A DNA stretch of 64,000 nucleotides from Longispora sp047121295. GTDB lineage: Bacteria > Actinomycetota > Actinomycetes > Mycobacteriales > Micromonosporaceae. Below are positions 50,414 through 57,920 of the stretch, one piece after another (position 1 is the first letter of the stretch; each line of letters opens with the position of its first letter). The stretch is from contig NZ_CP139447.1 in the NCBI RefSeq assembly GCF_047121295.1, forward strand, positions 4,030,001 to 4,094,000, given 5' to 3'. The notes beneath the pieces were generated by a model. It worked only from the letters and a program-made list of their open reading frames with translations. It did no database searches and had not been told where the DNA came from. Position numbers and translations under genes: made by a program.

Positions 50414-50659
50414 AAATCTGTAGTCGATGTTCTAATATTCCTGCTGCCCGATGGCGAGCATCGCTTCACGCAGGGCGCGGTCGGTGATGGCCGTGGCGTC
50501 GCGGACCGGCTTCGGCCGGCCTGCGCGCCCGTCCCGGCCCGCTGGCGGCGCCGATGGTGTTCGGCCGCCTTCCGCGACGGCACCCACAAAGCCTCCCGAT
50601 TCCACGCCCCAGCGGCCGGCAGGTCCCGCAGGTGCGGACCCGCCCTCCGAACGCACCAA
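50414..50659 (-). pseudogene. front part of the same frame, ended by TAG at 50432
   Basis: The last 25 residues before the stop (VRDATAITDRALREAMLAIG) resemble coding sequence; the first 45 are glycine/proline-rich and uncertain. Joined in frame with 50261-50413 if the amber codon is read through. Confidence 0.35.
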
Positions 50660-50800
50660 GGTGACGCCCGGCCACCACCCGGGTCGGCCGGCCAGCGTGC
50701 GCTTCCCCTCCCGGGCGGGCTTCCGGAGTCATCGGCCACCTGACCTCGGGTCGGTGACCTGTGGCCTCAATGTGCGCGCGATGAACTGGTGTCGGCGAAA

Positions 50801-50842
50801 CGGGCTGGCCCCGCCGGCATGTTCACCGACGGGGCCAGCCCG
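50801..50842 (-). terminator. 13-bp perfect stem-loop
   Basis: CGGGCTGGCCCCG and CGGGGCCAGCCCG with a 16-base loop, 75 bases past the stop of the minus-strand small membrane gene at 50917. Confidence 0.78.
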
Positions 50843-50916
50843 CGTACCGTTCAACGTGGTGCGCTCCCGCTACGGGCAACCCGGCAGGGCTCCCGGGCAG
50901 CCGCCTCTCGGCCCGG

Positions 50917-51060
50917 TCAGGTGAAGATGCTGACGCCGCCGGGACCGACCAGTAGGCCCACCACGATCAGGACCACGCCCCACAGCACCTGTCGCCGGAA
51001 CAGCGCGACGATGCCGGAGACCACGAGCATCACAGCCAACAGCCACAGGATGAATGTCAT
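50917..51060 (-). CDS. 47-residue two-helix membrane protein with GPGG motif
   Basis: MTFILWLLAVMLVVSGIVAL, a short FRRQ turn, VLWGVVLIVVGLLVGPGGVS and the end IFT. Two membrane helices joined by a basic turn, ending GPGGVSIF. Small proteins of this type recur in actinobacterial stress regions. The SigB-type promoter ten bases upstream of the ATG and the terminator downstream support expression. Function unknown. Confidence 0.72.
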   Translation of the reverse strand: MTFILWLLAVMLVVSGIVALFRRQVLWGVVLIVVGLLVGPGGVSIFT

Positions 51061-51069
51061 GGCAGTTGA

Positions 51070-51095
51070 ATTCCCCGATCCCGGCGGTCGTAAAC
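51070..51095 (-). promoter_or_regulatory. SigB/SigF-type promoter of the GPGG protein gene
   Basis: On the minus strand GTTT (51092-51095), 16 bases, GGGAAT (51070-51075). The short distance to the ATG implies a leaderless or nearly leaderless transcript. The 327 bases from here to 51422 hold no supported gene. Confidence 0.6.
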
Positions 51096-51422
51096 ACGGC
51101 TAACAGTGCCGTGCCCGGCCGCCACAGGCCCCATCGCCGGGTACCACGCATGCCGAACCCGCGTACCAGGCATCAGCCGTGCATGTTCGACGGATTCTCC
51201 CCGGACCGGGTCGATGTCGGTGAGGCTGCTCTGCGGGTGCGCCACGGCGGGAGGCGGCTACGGGCAGTCCTCCAAGTCGCCCAGACAGCCCCCGACCGCC
51301 CCGTGCGTGCGGCCCCGCACGCCGCGTCGGCAGATCACTGGGCTTCACGGCGGGCGTCGTCAGCCGAGGTGGCGCCGGTCGTGTCGCGGTGGCTGAGGAT
51401 GTCGGATTCGAGCCGGTCCTGC

Positions 51423-51767
51423 TCATGCAGCGGGTCGGCGTTCTGCGGCGATGAGGGCGTCGTCGGCTCCGGGCTGGGTGTGGACGAGTTCGTCGAGTTT
51501 GAGGAGCACCGCGCGAAGTTGACGGCCGGTGGTGTGCTGGATGAAGAACACCATGATCAACGTGATGGCGCCGCTCGTGGCGAACAGCACGTCCAACCAT
51601 CGGTGACTGAACCCGCCCACGAGGCCGACCACGAGCCAGGCCGCGACCAGGGCGACGGCGACGGCGGCGCTGATCGTCGACCCTGCCGCGTCGACGACGG
51701 CCTGGGTGATCACCGACAGCCGGTTGCGGGCCCTGATCCTGCCGCCTGGCTGGTCGCGGGTGGTCAT
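51423..51767 (-). CDS. low-affinity iron permease family protein (second of a pair)
   Basis: 114 residues: two membrane helices (ISAAVAVALVAAWLVVGLVG and DVLFATSGAITLIMVFFIQH) followed by the family's cytoplasmic IQHTTGRQLRAVLLKLDELV motif. Members are called low-affinity iron permeases from a yeast relative, but the bacterial forms are short and transport is unproven. The ATG overlaps the stop of the upstream paralogue by four bases. Confidence 0.82.
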   Translation of the reverse strand: MTTRDQPGGRIRARNRLSVITQAVVDAAGSTISAAVAVALVAAWLVVGLVGGFSHRWLDVLFATSGAITLIMVFFIQHTTGRQLRAVLLKLDELVHTQPGADDALIAAERRPAA

Positions 51768-52189
51768 GTGCTTTCTTTGTCTTCCAGCCCGACGGCGTCG
51801 CGGAGCTCTTCGAGGTCGTGCTGCAACTGCGGGGCAGCGTGCGCCTGGGAGGCCATCAGGTCCGCGAGGCCGTCGGCGATGGCGTTGAGCTTGTCCTGGA
51901 TCGCGCGATCAGACCGCGACTGGGTGTTCTGCAGCAGCGCGACCAGGAGGAACGTGATGATCGTGGTGGCGGTGTTGATGATCAGCTGCCAGGTGTCGAG
52001 GGTACCGATCAGGAAGTACGACGGTGCCCAGATCAGCACGAGCAGGACGCAGATGGCGAAGAACCATGCCTTCGACGCGAAGGAGGCGGCTTTGGTCGCG
52101 AACCGGTCAAACATCCCTACCTGCGGGGTGACATCGGAGGGCATGTGCGCTGCACGGGGACCCGAGGTGGGCGAGGACTTACTGGTCAT
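51764..52189 (-). CDS. low-affinity iron permease family protein (first of a pair)
   Basis: 141 residues. After a Ser/Pro-rich head, two helices (AWFFAICVLLVLIWAPSYFL and LIINTATTIITFLLVALLQN) precede QNTQSRSDRAIQDKLNAIAD, the family signature. Coupled to its paralogue by an ATGA overlap, which suggests a hetero-oligomer. The GGGTAG of its promoter is only ten bases from the ATG, so the message is probably leaderless, or the true start is the ATG at 52114 behind AGGTAGGG. Confidence 0.8.
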   Translation of the reverse strand: MTSKSSPTSGPRAAHMPSDVTPQVGMFDRFATKAASFASKAWFFAICVLLVLIWAPSYFLIGTLDTWQLIINTATTIITFLLVALLQNTQSRSDRAIQDKLNAIADGLADLMASQAHAAPQLQHDLEELRDAVGLEDKEST

Positions 52190-52198
52190 GCGTTCGAA

Positions 52199-52224
52199 CT
52201 ACCCGGACCCGAAGAGGAGGAAAC
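52199..52224 (-). promoter_or_regulatory. SigB/SigF-type promoter of the permease-like pair
   Basis: On the minus strand GTTT (52221-52224), 16 bases, GGGTAG (52199-52204): a full match to the consensus. Confidence 0.72.
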
Positions 52225-52511
52225 CGTCAGCTCACACCAGCCAACGCGTCCGACGGCGGGGCCCGCCGGACCATGCCGAAAGCTCTGCCGTGCAGACCGT
52301 GCACGTTGTCGCCGCTTCGTGAGGCCCGGATTCGTCGGGAGGCCTACCCGATGGCGACGCGTTTCGCCGATCTGGGGCGGGATCTGTTCGGCGGCCACGA
52401 TGTGCGCATGGCGGCGCAGCCCACTACGATCCTGCGGCGAGAATGCCTCAATGACCGGGTCTATCCGGCGTTGGTCCGCCTGGCCGGCCTCCCGCACACC
52501 ATCCCGATCGG

Positions 52512-53191
52512 GTGGGGCTGCGCAACGCGGTCGTCGAGGAGGCCATCGGTCTCGCTGACGCCCTCGCGCGTCGCCACGCCCATAGCGCTGAGAACGCCGA
52601 AGACCTCCGCCAGGTCGCACGGCTGGCCCTGATCGGCGCCGTGGACCGCTTCGACCCCGACCGTGGCATCGGGTTCGCCGCGTTCGCGATCCCGACGATC
52701 GTCGGTGAGATCAAGCGGTACTTCCGGGACCGGACATGGAGTGTGCGGGTACCCAGGGCGCTGCAGGAACGCCTCCTGCAAACGCGCCAGGCGACGCCGA
52801 TGCTCACCCAGCGCCTGGGCCGCACCCCGACCGTTGGTGACCTGGCCCGCCACCTGGGCACCTCCGAACAGGAGATTCGCGACAGCCTCGGCTGCGACAC
52901 CGCGCGCACGGCCGTGTCGTTGCAGACCCCGGTCCCCTCCGGTGAACTGGGCGACCTGCTCGGCACTGCGGACCCGGACCTGGCAATGGTCGACACCCGA
53001 GAGTCGTTGCGCCCGCTCCTGGCCCGGCTGCCGAACCGGGAACGCGGCATCCTCGCCACGCGCTACGACGAGAACCTGACCAATCGGAGATCGCCGCGCG
53101 CGTCCACGTGTTCCAGATGCACGTGTCTCGGCTGCTGACCCGGACACTCACCCAACTGCGGACCTGGATGGCGGCCGACTCGTTCGCCTGA
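52512..53191 (+). pseudogene. SigB/SigF-family sigma factor, frameshifted in region 4
   Basis: Regions 2-3 are intact: LRQVARLALIGAVDRFDPDR, GIGFAAFAIPTIVGEIKRYF, RDRTWSVRVPRALQE and LGRTPTVGDLARHLGTSEQE. In region 4, after RERGILATRYDENLT, one C is missing in the codons for T-Q near 53075-53080; the original frame goes on to RRSPRAS and stops at 53138, while the +1 frame gives SEIAARVHVFQMHVSRLLTR, TLTQLRTWMAADSFA and TGA at 53189-53191. The DNA-binding helix also carries F for the usual S in VSQMHVSRLL. The start is uncertain. If real, the shift removes -35 recognition. Confidence 0.78.
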
Positions 53192-53210
53192 CACGACAGG
53201 GCCACAAGGC

Positions 53211-53236
53211 GCTTACCCACGGTGTCGCACGGGTAG
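53211..53236 (+). promoter_or_regulatory. SigB/SigF-type promoter of the DUF4235 operon
   Basis: GCTT at 53211-53214, 16 bases, GGGTAG at 53231-53236. One base differs from GTTT; position about 50 bases before the ATG. Confidence 0.6.
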
Positions 53237-53287
53237 TACCCAGGCGGCACCGCACGGTTCGGGGTGCCCTACCCGGGAGAGCAGTTG

Positions 53288-53560
53288 ATGAGGGCTAAGA
53301 CACTGATGTACAAGCCGGTCGGCCTGGTCGGCGGTATCGCGGCCGGAGCCGTGGCGGGGGTGGCGTTCAAGCACGTGTGGCGGCTGGTTTCAGGCTCCGA
53401 CAGCGCGCCGGATGCCACGGACCGCCGTCACGGTTGGGTGGAGGTCATCCTCGCCGCGGCGGTGCAGGGTGCGATCTTCGGCGTGGTGAAGGCCGCCGTC
53501 GACCGGGCGGGCGCGCGGGGCTTCGAGAAGGTCGCCGGCACCTGGCCCGGCGAGAAGTAG
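53288..53560 (+). CDS. DUF4235 membrane protein
   Basis: 90 residues from ATG with GGGAGAG upstream. MYKPVGLVGGIAAGAVAGVA, FKHVWRLV, SAPDATDRRHGWVEVILAAA and VQGAIFGVVKAAVDRAGARG are the DUF4235 hallmarks: two membrane segments around an acidic loop. Common in actinobacterial stress regions; function unknown. Followed after 14 bases by an AI-2E permease gene, so both share one promoter. Confidence 0.9.
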   Translation: MRAKTLMYKPVGLVGGIAAGAVAGVAFKHVWRLVSGSDSAPDATDRRHGWVEVILAAAVQGAIFGVVKAAVDRAGARGFEKVAGTWPGEK

Positions 53561-53574
53561 CCGAAGTGGCGACA

Positions 53575-54807
53575 ATGCGCTCCGGCCCGACCAGCTCGGA
53601 CCCCATGGCGGACATCGAGGGCGGCACGGTGCGGTGGAGCCGGGTCCGCCGGATCTGCGTCCTCACCGGTGCCGCGACGTTCAGCGTCGTCGGGGTACTC
53701 GTCGCCCTCGGCGCGCTGTATCGGCTGCGTGGGCTACTGACGTTGGTGTTCGTCGCGCTGTTCCTGGCGGTGAGCCTGGATCCGGCGGTGCGCTGGCTGA
53801 CGCGGCACCGGCTGCCGCGCCCGGCGGCGGTGGCGATCACCGCCACGACGTTGCTCCTGGTCGTCGCGGCGTTCGTCGCCGCGGTCGTGCCCGCGCTCAT
53901 CGACCAGGCCCAGAACCTCGTCGATCACCTGCCGAACTACCTGTCCACGGCCCGGGAGAAGTCCCGCACCCTCCGCGAGCTCGGCGACAAGCTGCACGTC
54001 ACCGACAAGGTCACCGCCGCCATCGCCGACCTGCCCACCAAGGCCGGCGCCTGGGTGCTGGCCTGGGGTGTGAACATGCTCAGCATGGCGGTCTCCGCGC
54101 TGCTGGTGTTCGTGTTGACCGTGTACTTCATGCTGGACCTGCCCCGCATCCGCCGAGGCGTCGTGGCCCTGTTCCCGCGCACCCGCCGCCCGGCCGCCGC
54201 ACGGGCCGTGGCGGTCGTGGTGGACAAGGTCGGCGCGTACATGATCGGCAACCTCGTCATCTCCGGCATCGCCGGCCTCACGGCCCTGCCGCTCCTGCTC
54301 GTCATGCGGGTGCCCTACGCGATCGTCCTGGCGATCATCGTCGCCGTCACCGACCTGATCCCTCTGGTCGGGGCACTCCTGGGTGCCACCGCCTGCACGC
54401 TGGTCGCCGCATTCAGCGGTGAACTGTGGCCCGAGACCGTGGTGGTGGCCGCGTTCTTCCTGCTGTACCAGCAGCTGGAGAACTACGTGATCGCCCCCCG
54501 CATCCTGCGCGGTGCGGCCAACCTGCCCGCCGTCGTCGTGCTGCTCGTCGGACTGACCGGCGGCGCGCTCCTCGGCCTCGTCGGGGTACTGATGGCGGTG
54601 CCCGTCGCCGCCGCGGTCAAGGTCGTCTACGACGACCACCGCGACCGCGCACGCCTACTGGACGTCGACGATCGTCCCGACGACGAGGAGCCATCGCCCG
54701 CCCGCGGGACTCCCTGGAACCGCGTGCGACGCATCGCCCAGCGGCTGCGACCAAGTCCCGCAGACACCGGAGCTGGGGACGCCAGCGGCTCATCGGCCAA
54801 GGGCTGA
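53575..54807 (+). CDS. AI-2E family (PerM-like) transporter
   Basis: 410 residues; an in-frame GTG at 53566 is an equal alternative. About eight helices in the PerM pattern: two N-terminal pairs, a periplasm-facing helical region (LVDHLPNYLSTAREKSRTLR), then VYFMLDLPRIRRGVVALFPR, YMIGNLVISGIAGLTALPLL and LIPLVGALLGA, with QQLENYVIAPRIL near the end. The family includes the AI-2 exporter TqsA and sodium/proton antiporters, so substrate is open. The C-terminal tail is charged. Confidence 0.9.
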   Translation: MRSGPTSSDPMADIEGGTVRWSRVRRICVLTGAATFSVVGVLVALGALYRLRGLLTLVFVALFLAVSLDPAVRWLTRHRLPRPAAVAITATTLLLVVAAFVAAVVPALIDQAQNLVDHLPNYLSTAREKSRTLRELGDKLHVTDKVTAAIADLPTKAGAWVLAWGVNMLSMAVSALLVFVLTVYFMLDLPRIRRGVVALFPRTRRPAAARAVAVVVDKVGAYMIGNLVISGIAGLTALPLLLVMRVPYAIVLAIIVAVTDLIPLVGALLGATACTLVAAFSGELWPETVVVAAFFLLYQQLENYVIAPRILRGAANLPAVVVLLVGLTGGALLGLVGVLMAVPVAAAVKVVYDDHRDRARLLDVDDRPDDEEPSPARGTPWNRVRRIAQRLRPSPADTGAGDASGSSAKG

Positions 54808-54829
54808 CCACGCTCAAAACGGCGAACGA

Positions 54830-54869
54830 ACCCGTGTCTGGCCGCCGCATGCGGCGGCCAGACACGGGT
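54830..54869. terminator. 40-bp perfect palindrome, bidirectional terminator
   Basis: The sequence from ACCCGTGTCTGGCCGCCGCA to its exact complement is a 20-base stem with no spacer. It lies 22 bases after the AI-2E stop and touches the stop codon of the convergent small gene. Confidence 0.88.
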
Positions 54870-55060
54870 CAGGACTCAGGCCCCCCGTCGCCGACGATCG
54901 GAGGCTGGCTGTCATCACGGCGAACATGGCCCTCACGCTGGGCCTGCTCGTCGCGGGCGTCACGCGCCGCTTCGGTCTCATCGGCCGGCTCGGGTTCCAC
55001 GCCCAGCGGGTTGGTCTCTGACGGCTCTGGAGCCGTCCCCGAATTACTCGGCAGCGTCAT
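54869..55060 (-). CDS. small acidic disordered protein
   Basis: 63 residues from ATG with GGAGG five bases upstream (an earlier ATG at 55081 is less well served). MTLPSNSGTAPEPSETNPLG then charged repeats (EAARDARDEQAQREGHVRRD). No fold or family recognised. It faces the AI-2E gene across a shared terminator. Confidence 0.55.
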   Translation of the reverse strand: MTLPSNSGTAPEPSETNPLGVEPEPADETEAARDARDEQAQREGHVRRDDSQPPIVGDGGPES

Positions 55061-55135
55061 CGCGTCCTCCCCCACCTTCATCGTGCGTCCACATCCTCCG
55101 AACGCGCCTTACACCGGCGGGCCGGCCGGGTCGTC

Positions 55136-55333
55136 TTAGTCGCGGCGCTCGGTGACCACGGCGGTCGTGCGGCGACGGTTCCAGAACGCGAAGAAGAAGA
55201 TCAACCCCGCCGCGCCAGCGGCCATCAGAATCCAGCCGATGACCCGGATGTCGATGCCCACGACCTGAAAGTCCACGGCGAACGCCATAATCGCGCCCAC
55301 CACGAGAAGGAAAATTCCAGCTCCAATACCCAT
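55136..55333 (-). CDS. DUF6458 two-helix membrane protein
   Basis: 65 residues: MGIGAGIFLLVVGAIMAFAV, DFQVVGIDIRVIGWILMAAG and AAGLIFFFAFWNRRR match DUF6458, a small actinobacterial family with two helices and a basic tail. No ribosome site; the GGGTAC promoter ten bases upstream indicates a leaderless transcript. Function unknown. Confidence 0.82.
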   Translation of the reverse strand: MGIGAGIFLLVVGAIMAFAVDFQVVGIDIRVIGWILMAAGAAGLIFFFAFWNRRRTTAVVTERRD

Positions 55334-55342
55334 AACACATCG

Positions 55343-55368
55343 GTACCCAGCGTGGGTGCGGGGGAAAC
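55343..55368 (-). promoter_or_regulatory. SigB/SigF-type promoter of the DUF6458 gene
   Basis: Minus strand GTTT (55365-55368), 16 bases, GGGTAC (55343-55348), an exact match to the consensus. Confidence 0.75.
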
Positions 55369-55375
55369 GAGCAGC

Positions 55376-55401
55376 GGTTAGGGCCCCATCGGATCGGGTA
55401 C
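55376..55401 (+). promoter_or_regulatory. SigB/SigF-like promoter of the kinase remnant
   Basis: GGTT at 55376-55379, 16 bases, GGGTAC at 55396-55401, just before the kinase ATG at 55412. It is back to back with the DUF6458 promoter. Confidence 0.5.
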
Positions 55402-55411
55402 GCCCAATGCC

Positions 55412-55925
55412 ATGACCCTGGTGCGGCACGGAACCATCAGCGCGGTCGGACCGGGACGGCTGTTGTCGGACAGGTACAAGGTCACCGGCCTGCTCGGCCA
55501 GGGCGCCACGGCCACGGTGTGGCGAGGAGCGGACCTGCTGCTGCACCGCACCGTCGCGATCAAGGTGCGGCACCGGTCGGGATTCACCGACCCCGCGGCG
55601 GCGCAGCGGTTCGATCTGGAAGCACGCACGCTGCGGCGGCTGCGCCACCCCAACATCGTCGCCGGGTACGCCGCGGGCACCGACGGGGACGACTCCTTCC
55701 AGATCGAGTACGTCGAGGGCCGAAGCCTGGCCCACCGTCTCACGGCCGGGCCGCTGCCGGTCGCCATGAGCCTGGACATCGCGGCGCAGACCTGTGCCGG
55801 GCTGGCCGCCGCCCATGAGTTGGGGATCGTGCACCGCGACGTCAAGCCCGCCAACCTGCTGCTCAGCGACGACGGCACGGTCAAGATCTGCGACTTCGGT
55901 CGCAGCGGCTTGCCCGTGCGGCCGA
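55412..55925 (+). pseudogene. serine/threonine kinase cut after the DFG motif
   Basis: The N-lobe and catalytic loop are intact: YKVTGLLGQGATATVWRGAD (glycine-rich loop), VAIKVRHRSG (lysine), IVHRDVKPANLLLSDDG (HRD) and VKICDFGRS (DFG). Homology ends about ten residues later, where the carotenoid oxygenase gene ends on the other strand; the frame runs on to 56032 as an antisense shadow. The activation loop, APE motif and C-lobe are missing, so activity is not expected. A deletion joining two loci is the simplest cause. Confidence 0.82.
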
Positions 55926-57242
55926 TCACGGGTTGTCGGCGAGCCAGTTGCCGTGGAAGCCCTGCGGGACCCGGCCCGGCAGGTGGATGGCCGCGACCGG
56001 TGCGGCGGCCAGGTTGTCCGCGTCGAGGATGACCAGGTCGCTGCGGTCGGTGGTCGCGTCGTGGACGTAGGTCAGCAGCCAGCCCGCGCCGCCTGCGACC
56101 GTGTCGGTCGGCGCGAAGGCGGCCTCGCCGGGCGTACGGCTCGGCCCGAAGTCGTGTGCGGTGACGTGGCCGGTGCGCAGGTCGTGGCGGCGCAGGGCGT
56201 GGCCTGAGGTGGTGTGCCCGTGTCTGGCGGGCAGGCCGACGAGCCGGTCGTCGAGGCGCGGGAACTCGCCGGGCCGGTCGTCGAGCTGCTCCTCGTACAC
56301 GGTTCCCGTTGACAGGTCGATGGTCCAGCGCCACAGCGTCGCCTCGGTCCTGGCGGTCGTGCCGTCTTCCGCGCGCCGCCACAGCTCCGGGTACCGCATG
56401 ACGTGGATGATGATGTGGTTGCCGTCGTCGTGGGCGTTGAGGGTGTGGAAGACGTAGCAGGGGTCCACGGGGAACCAGCGGACGCGGCCGTGCGGGTCGT
56501 CGCGGCGCAGTACTCCGAGCCTGGCGCCGTAGCCGTCGTCCCAGCGGTAGGGCATGGCGCCGCTGGCGGTCAGCGCCTCGTCGAACACGACGGGCAGGTC
56601 CATGAAGACGACGTGGGACCGGGTGAGGTTGAAGTCGTGCATCATCGTGGAGGCTGGCACGTCGACGGCCCGGCTGATCGCAAGGTTCCCGTCGGCGTCG
56701 GCGCGGTGGTAGGTCAGGTAGGGCTCGTCGGCGATGCCGTAGCCGAAGAAGTGCAGCTCACCGGTTGTCGGGCAGGTCTTGGGGTGGGCGGTCATCGCGG
56801 TGCGGAGCCGGCCGTCGAAGTCGTACGGCCCGACGGTGTCGAGAGCACGGTCCGCGGCGAGGGTCAGCTCGTAGGGGTAGGACGACTCGACGAGGGCCAG
56901 CGTGCGGCCGGCGTGCCGGACCACGTGGGTGTTCGCGCTGCCGACGGTGAGGTCGAAGTTGCCGTGCTCGTCGCGCATCCTGGCGTTGTCGGTGAACTGC
57001 CTGGTGCGGACCCAGCGGTTGCGGTAGGCGACGGCCCTGCCCGCCTCGAGTCGCACGCCGTGGATCATGCCGTCGCCGAAGAACCAGTGGCCGGATGCGG
57101 CGTCCTGCGGGTTGGGTCCGTTGCGCAGGTACCAGCCGGCGAGTTCGGCGGGGATCTGGCCGGTGACGGGCAGGTCGTGGGCCGTGAGTTCCTCGGTCAC
57201 CGGCGCGTAGTTGCCGGCGAGGTGCGGGGCGGTGGAGGTCAT
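55926..57242 (-). CDS. carotenoid cleavage oxygenase (RPE65/CCD family)
   Basis: 438 residues from ATG with CAGGAGAC seven bases upstream. The four iron-binding histidines are seen in TAMTAHPKTCP, STMMHDFNLT, YVFHTLNAHDD and the terminal VPQGFHGNW. The opening YAPVTEELTAHDLPVTGQIP with LAGWYLRNGPNP is typical of bacterial members, which split carotenoids or stilbenes with oxygen. It follows a membrane-protein gene by 26 bases, and both are probably controlled by the divergent PadR gene. No carotenoid synthesis genes are here. Confidence 0.93.
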   Translation of the reverse strand: MTSTAPHLAGNYAPVTEELTAHDLPVTGQIPAELAGWYLRNGPNPQDAASGHWFFGDGMIHGVRLEAGRAVAYRNRWVRTRQFTDNARMRDEHGNFDLTVGSANTHVVRHAGRTLALVESSYPYELTLAADRALDTVGPYDFDGRLRTAMTAHPKTCPTTGELHFFGYGIADEPYLTYHRADADGNLAISRAVDVPASTMMHDFNLTRSHVVFMDLPVVFDEALTASGAMPYRWDDGYGARLGVLRRDDPHGRVRWFPVDPCYVFHTLNAHDDGNHIIIHVMRYPELWRRAEDGTTARTEATLWRWTIDLSTGTVYEEQLDDRPGEFPRLDDRLVGLPARHGHTTSGHALRRHDLRTGHVTAHDFGPSRTPGEAAFAPTDTVAGGAGWLLTYVHDATTDRSDLVILDADNLAAAPVAAIHLPGRVPQGFHGNWLADNP

Positions 57243-57268
57243 GGCGAGTCTCCTGATCGGGTGGCTGG

Positions 57269-57829
57269 TCAGCGCGCGGCGTTGGGGGCCTTGGCCCGGA
57301 CCGCGGCGGCGCAGCGGATGGTGAACAGCATCGGCACGACGAACCCCGCGACCTGGGCGGCGATGGCGATCGGGGAACCGGCTCCACCCGCGTGGACGAT
57401 CATGCCGAGCACGACGGCGCTGGCGGCGAAGGCCCCGGTCCAGACGGACGTGATGACCACGTTGCTGCGGACGAACAGCGGCTGGCCCCAGTACTCGCGG
57501 GGCACGGACTGCTTGGCGATGCCGAGGGTGAAGGGCCGGCCGATGGCCAGCGAGACGCCGGCGATGAGCGCGAGCGAGGCGGCGGAGATCGCCGGGGAGT
57601 AGGGGTGCGCCGGCGAGTCCGGGCTGGTAAAGGCGACGACCGTGATGACGGCGAAGAAGACCGCCGAGCCGATCTCGATGATCAACGCGTCCGGGGTACG
57701 GCCCGCCCTGAGCTGCTGGGCGACCACGGCCACGGCCACGAGCAGGCCGGCCAGCGCGCCCCACTGCCAGTGGCTGGACGGTACGACGGAGTAGACGATC
57801 CAGGGGAGGAATGTGCGCAGGTAGGACAT
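57269..57829 (-). CDS. six-helix membrane protein of unknown function
   Basis: 186 residues from ATG with GAGGAGC five bases upstream. Hydrophobic segments at about 6-20, 27-45, 58-73, 85-100, 125-147 and 155-175; hydrophilic turns contain RAGRTPDALI and IAKQSVPREYWGQPLFVRSN. It resembles the intracellular septation-A-like or DUF-type integral proteins that sit beside PadR regulators. First gene of the operon with the carotenoid oxygenase. Confidence 0.68.
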   Translation of the reverse strand: MSYLRTFLPWIVYSVVPSSHWQWGALAGLLVAVAVVAQQLRAGRTPDALIIEIGSAVFFAVITVVAFTSPDSPAHPYSPAISAASLALIAGVSLAIGRPFTLGIAKQSVPREYWGQPLFVRSNVVITSVWTGAFAASAVVLGMIVHAGGAGSPIAIAAQVAGFVVPMLFTIRCAAAVRAKAPNAAR

Positions 57830-57858
57830 GGGGAGCTCCTCGATCAAGATTCCAGTTC

Positions 57859-57897
57859 TGACATGTCGAAACTAGAATGTGCGCTGGCGACATGTCA
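57859..57897. promoter_or_regulatory. two GACATGTC palindromes forming a PadR operator
   Basis: TGACATGTCG (57859-57868) and CGACATGTCA (57888-57897) are each palindromic at their core and are mirror images of each other, with centres 29 bases apart. They lie in the 91-base gap shared by the membrane-protein/oxygenase operon and the PadR gene. Confidence 0.7.
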
Positions 57898-57920
57898 ACC
57901 CTGGAAGGTAAGGTGAGGTC

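Noticed and set aside
51423..52189. Specific claim of iron uptake for the low-affinity iron permease pair
   Set aside because: The name comes from a yeast relative; the short bacterial proteins have no demonstrated iron transport and no iron-box is seen.
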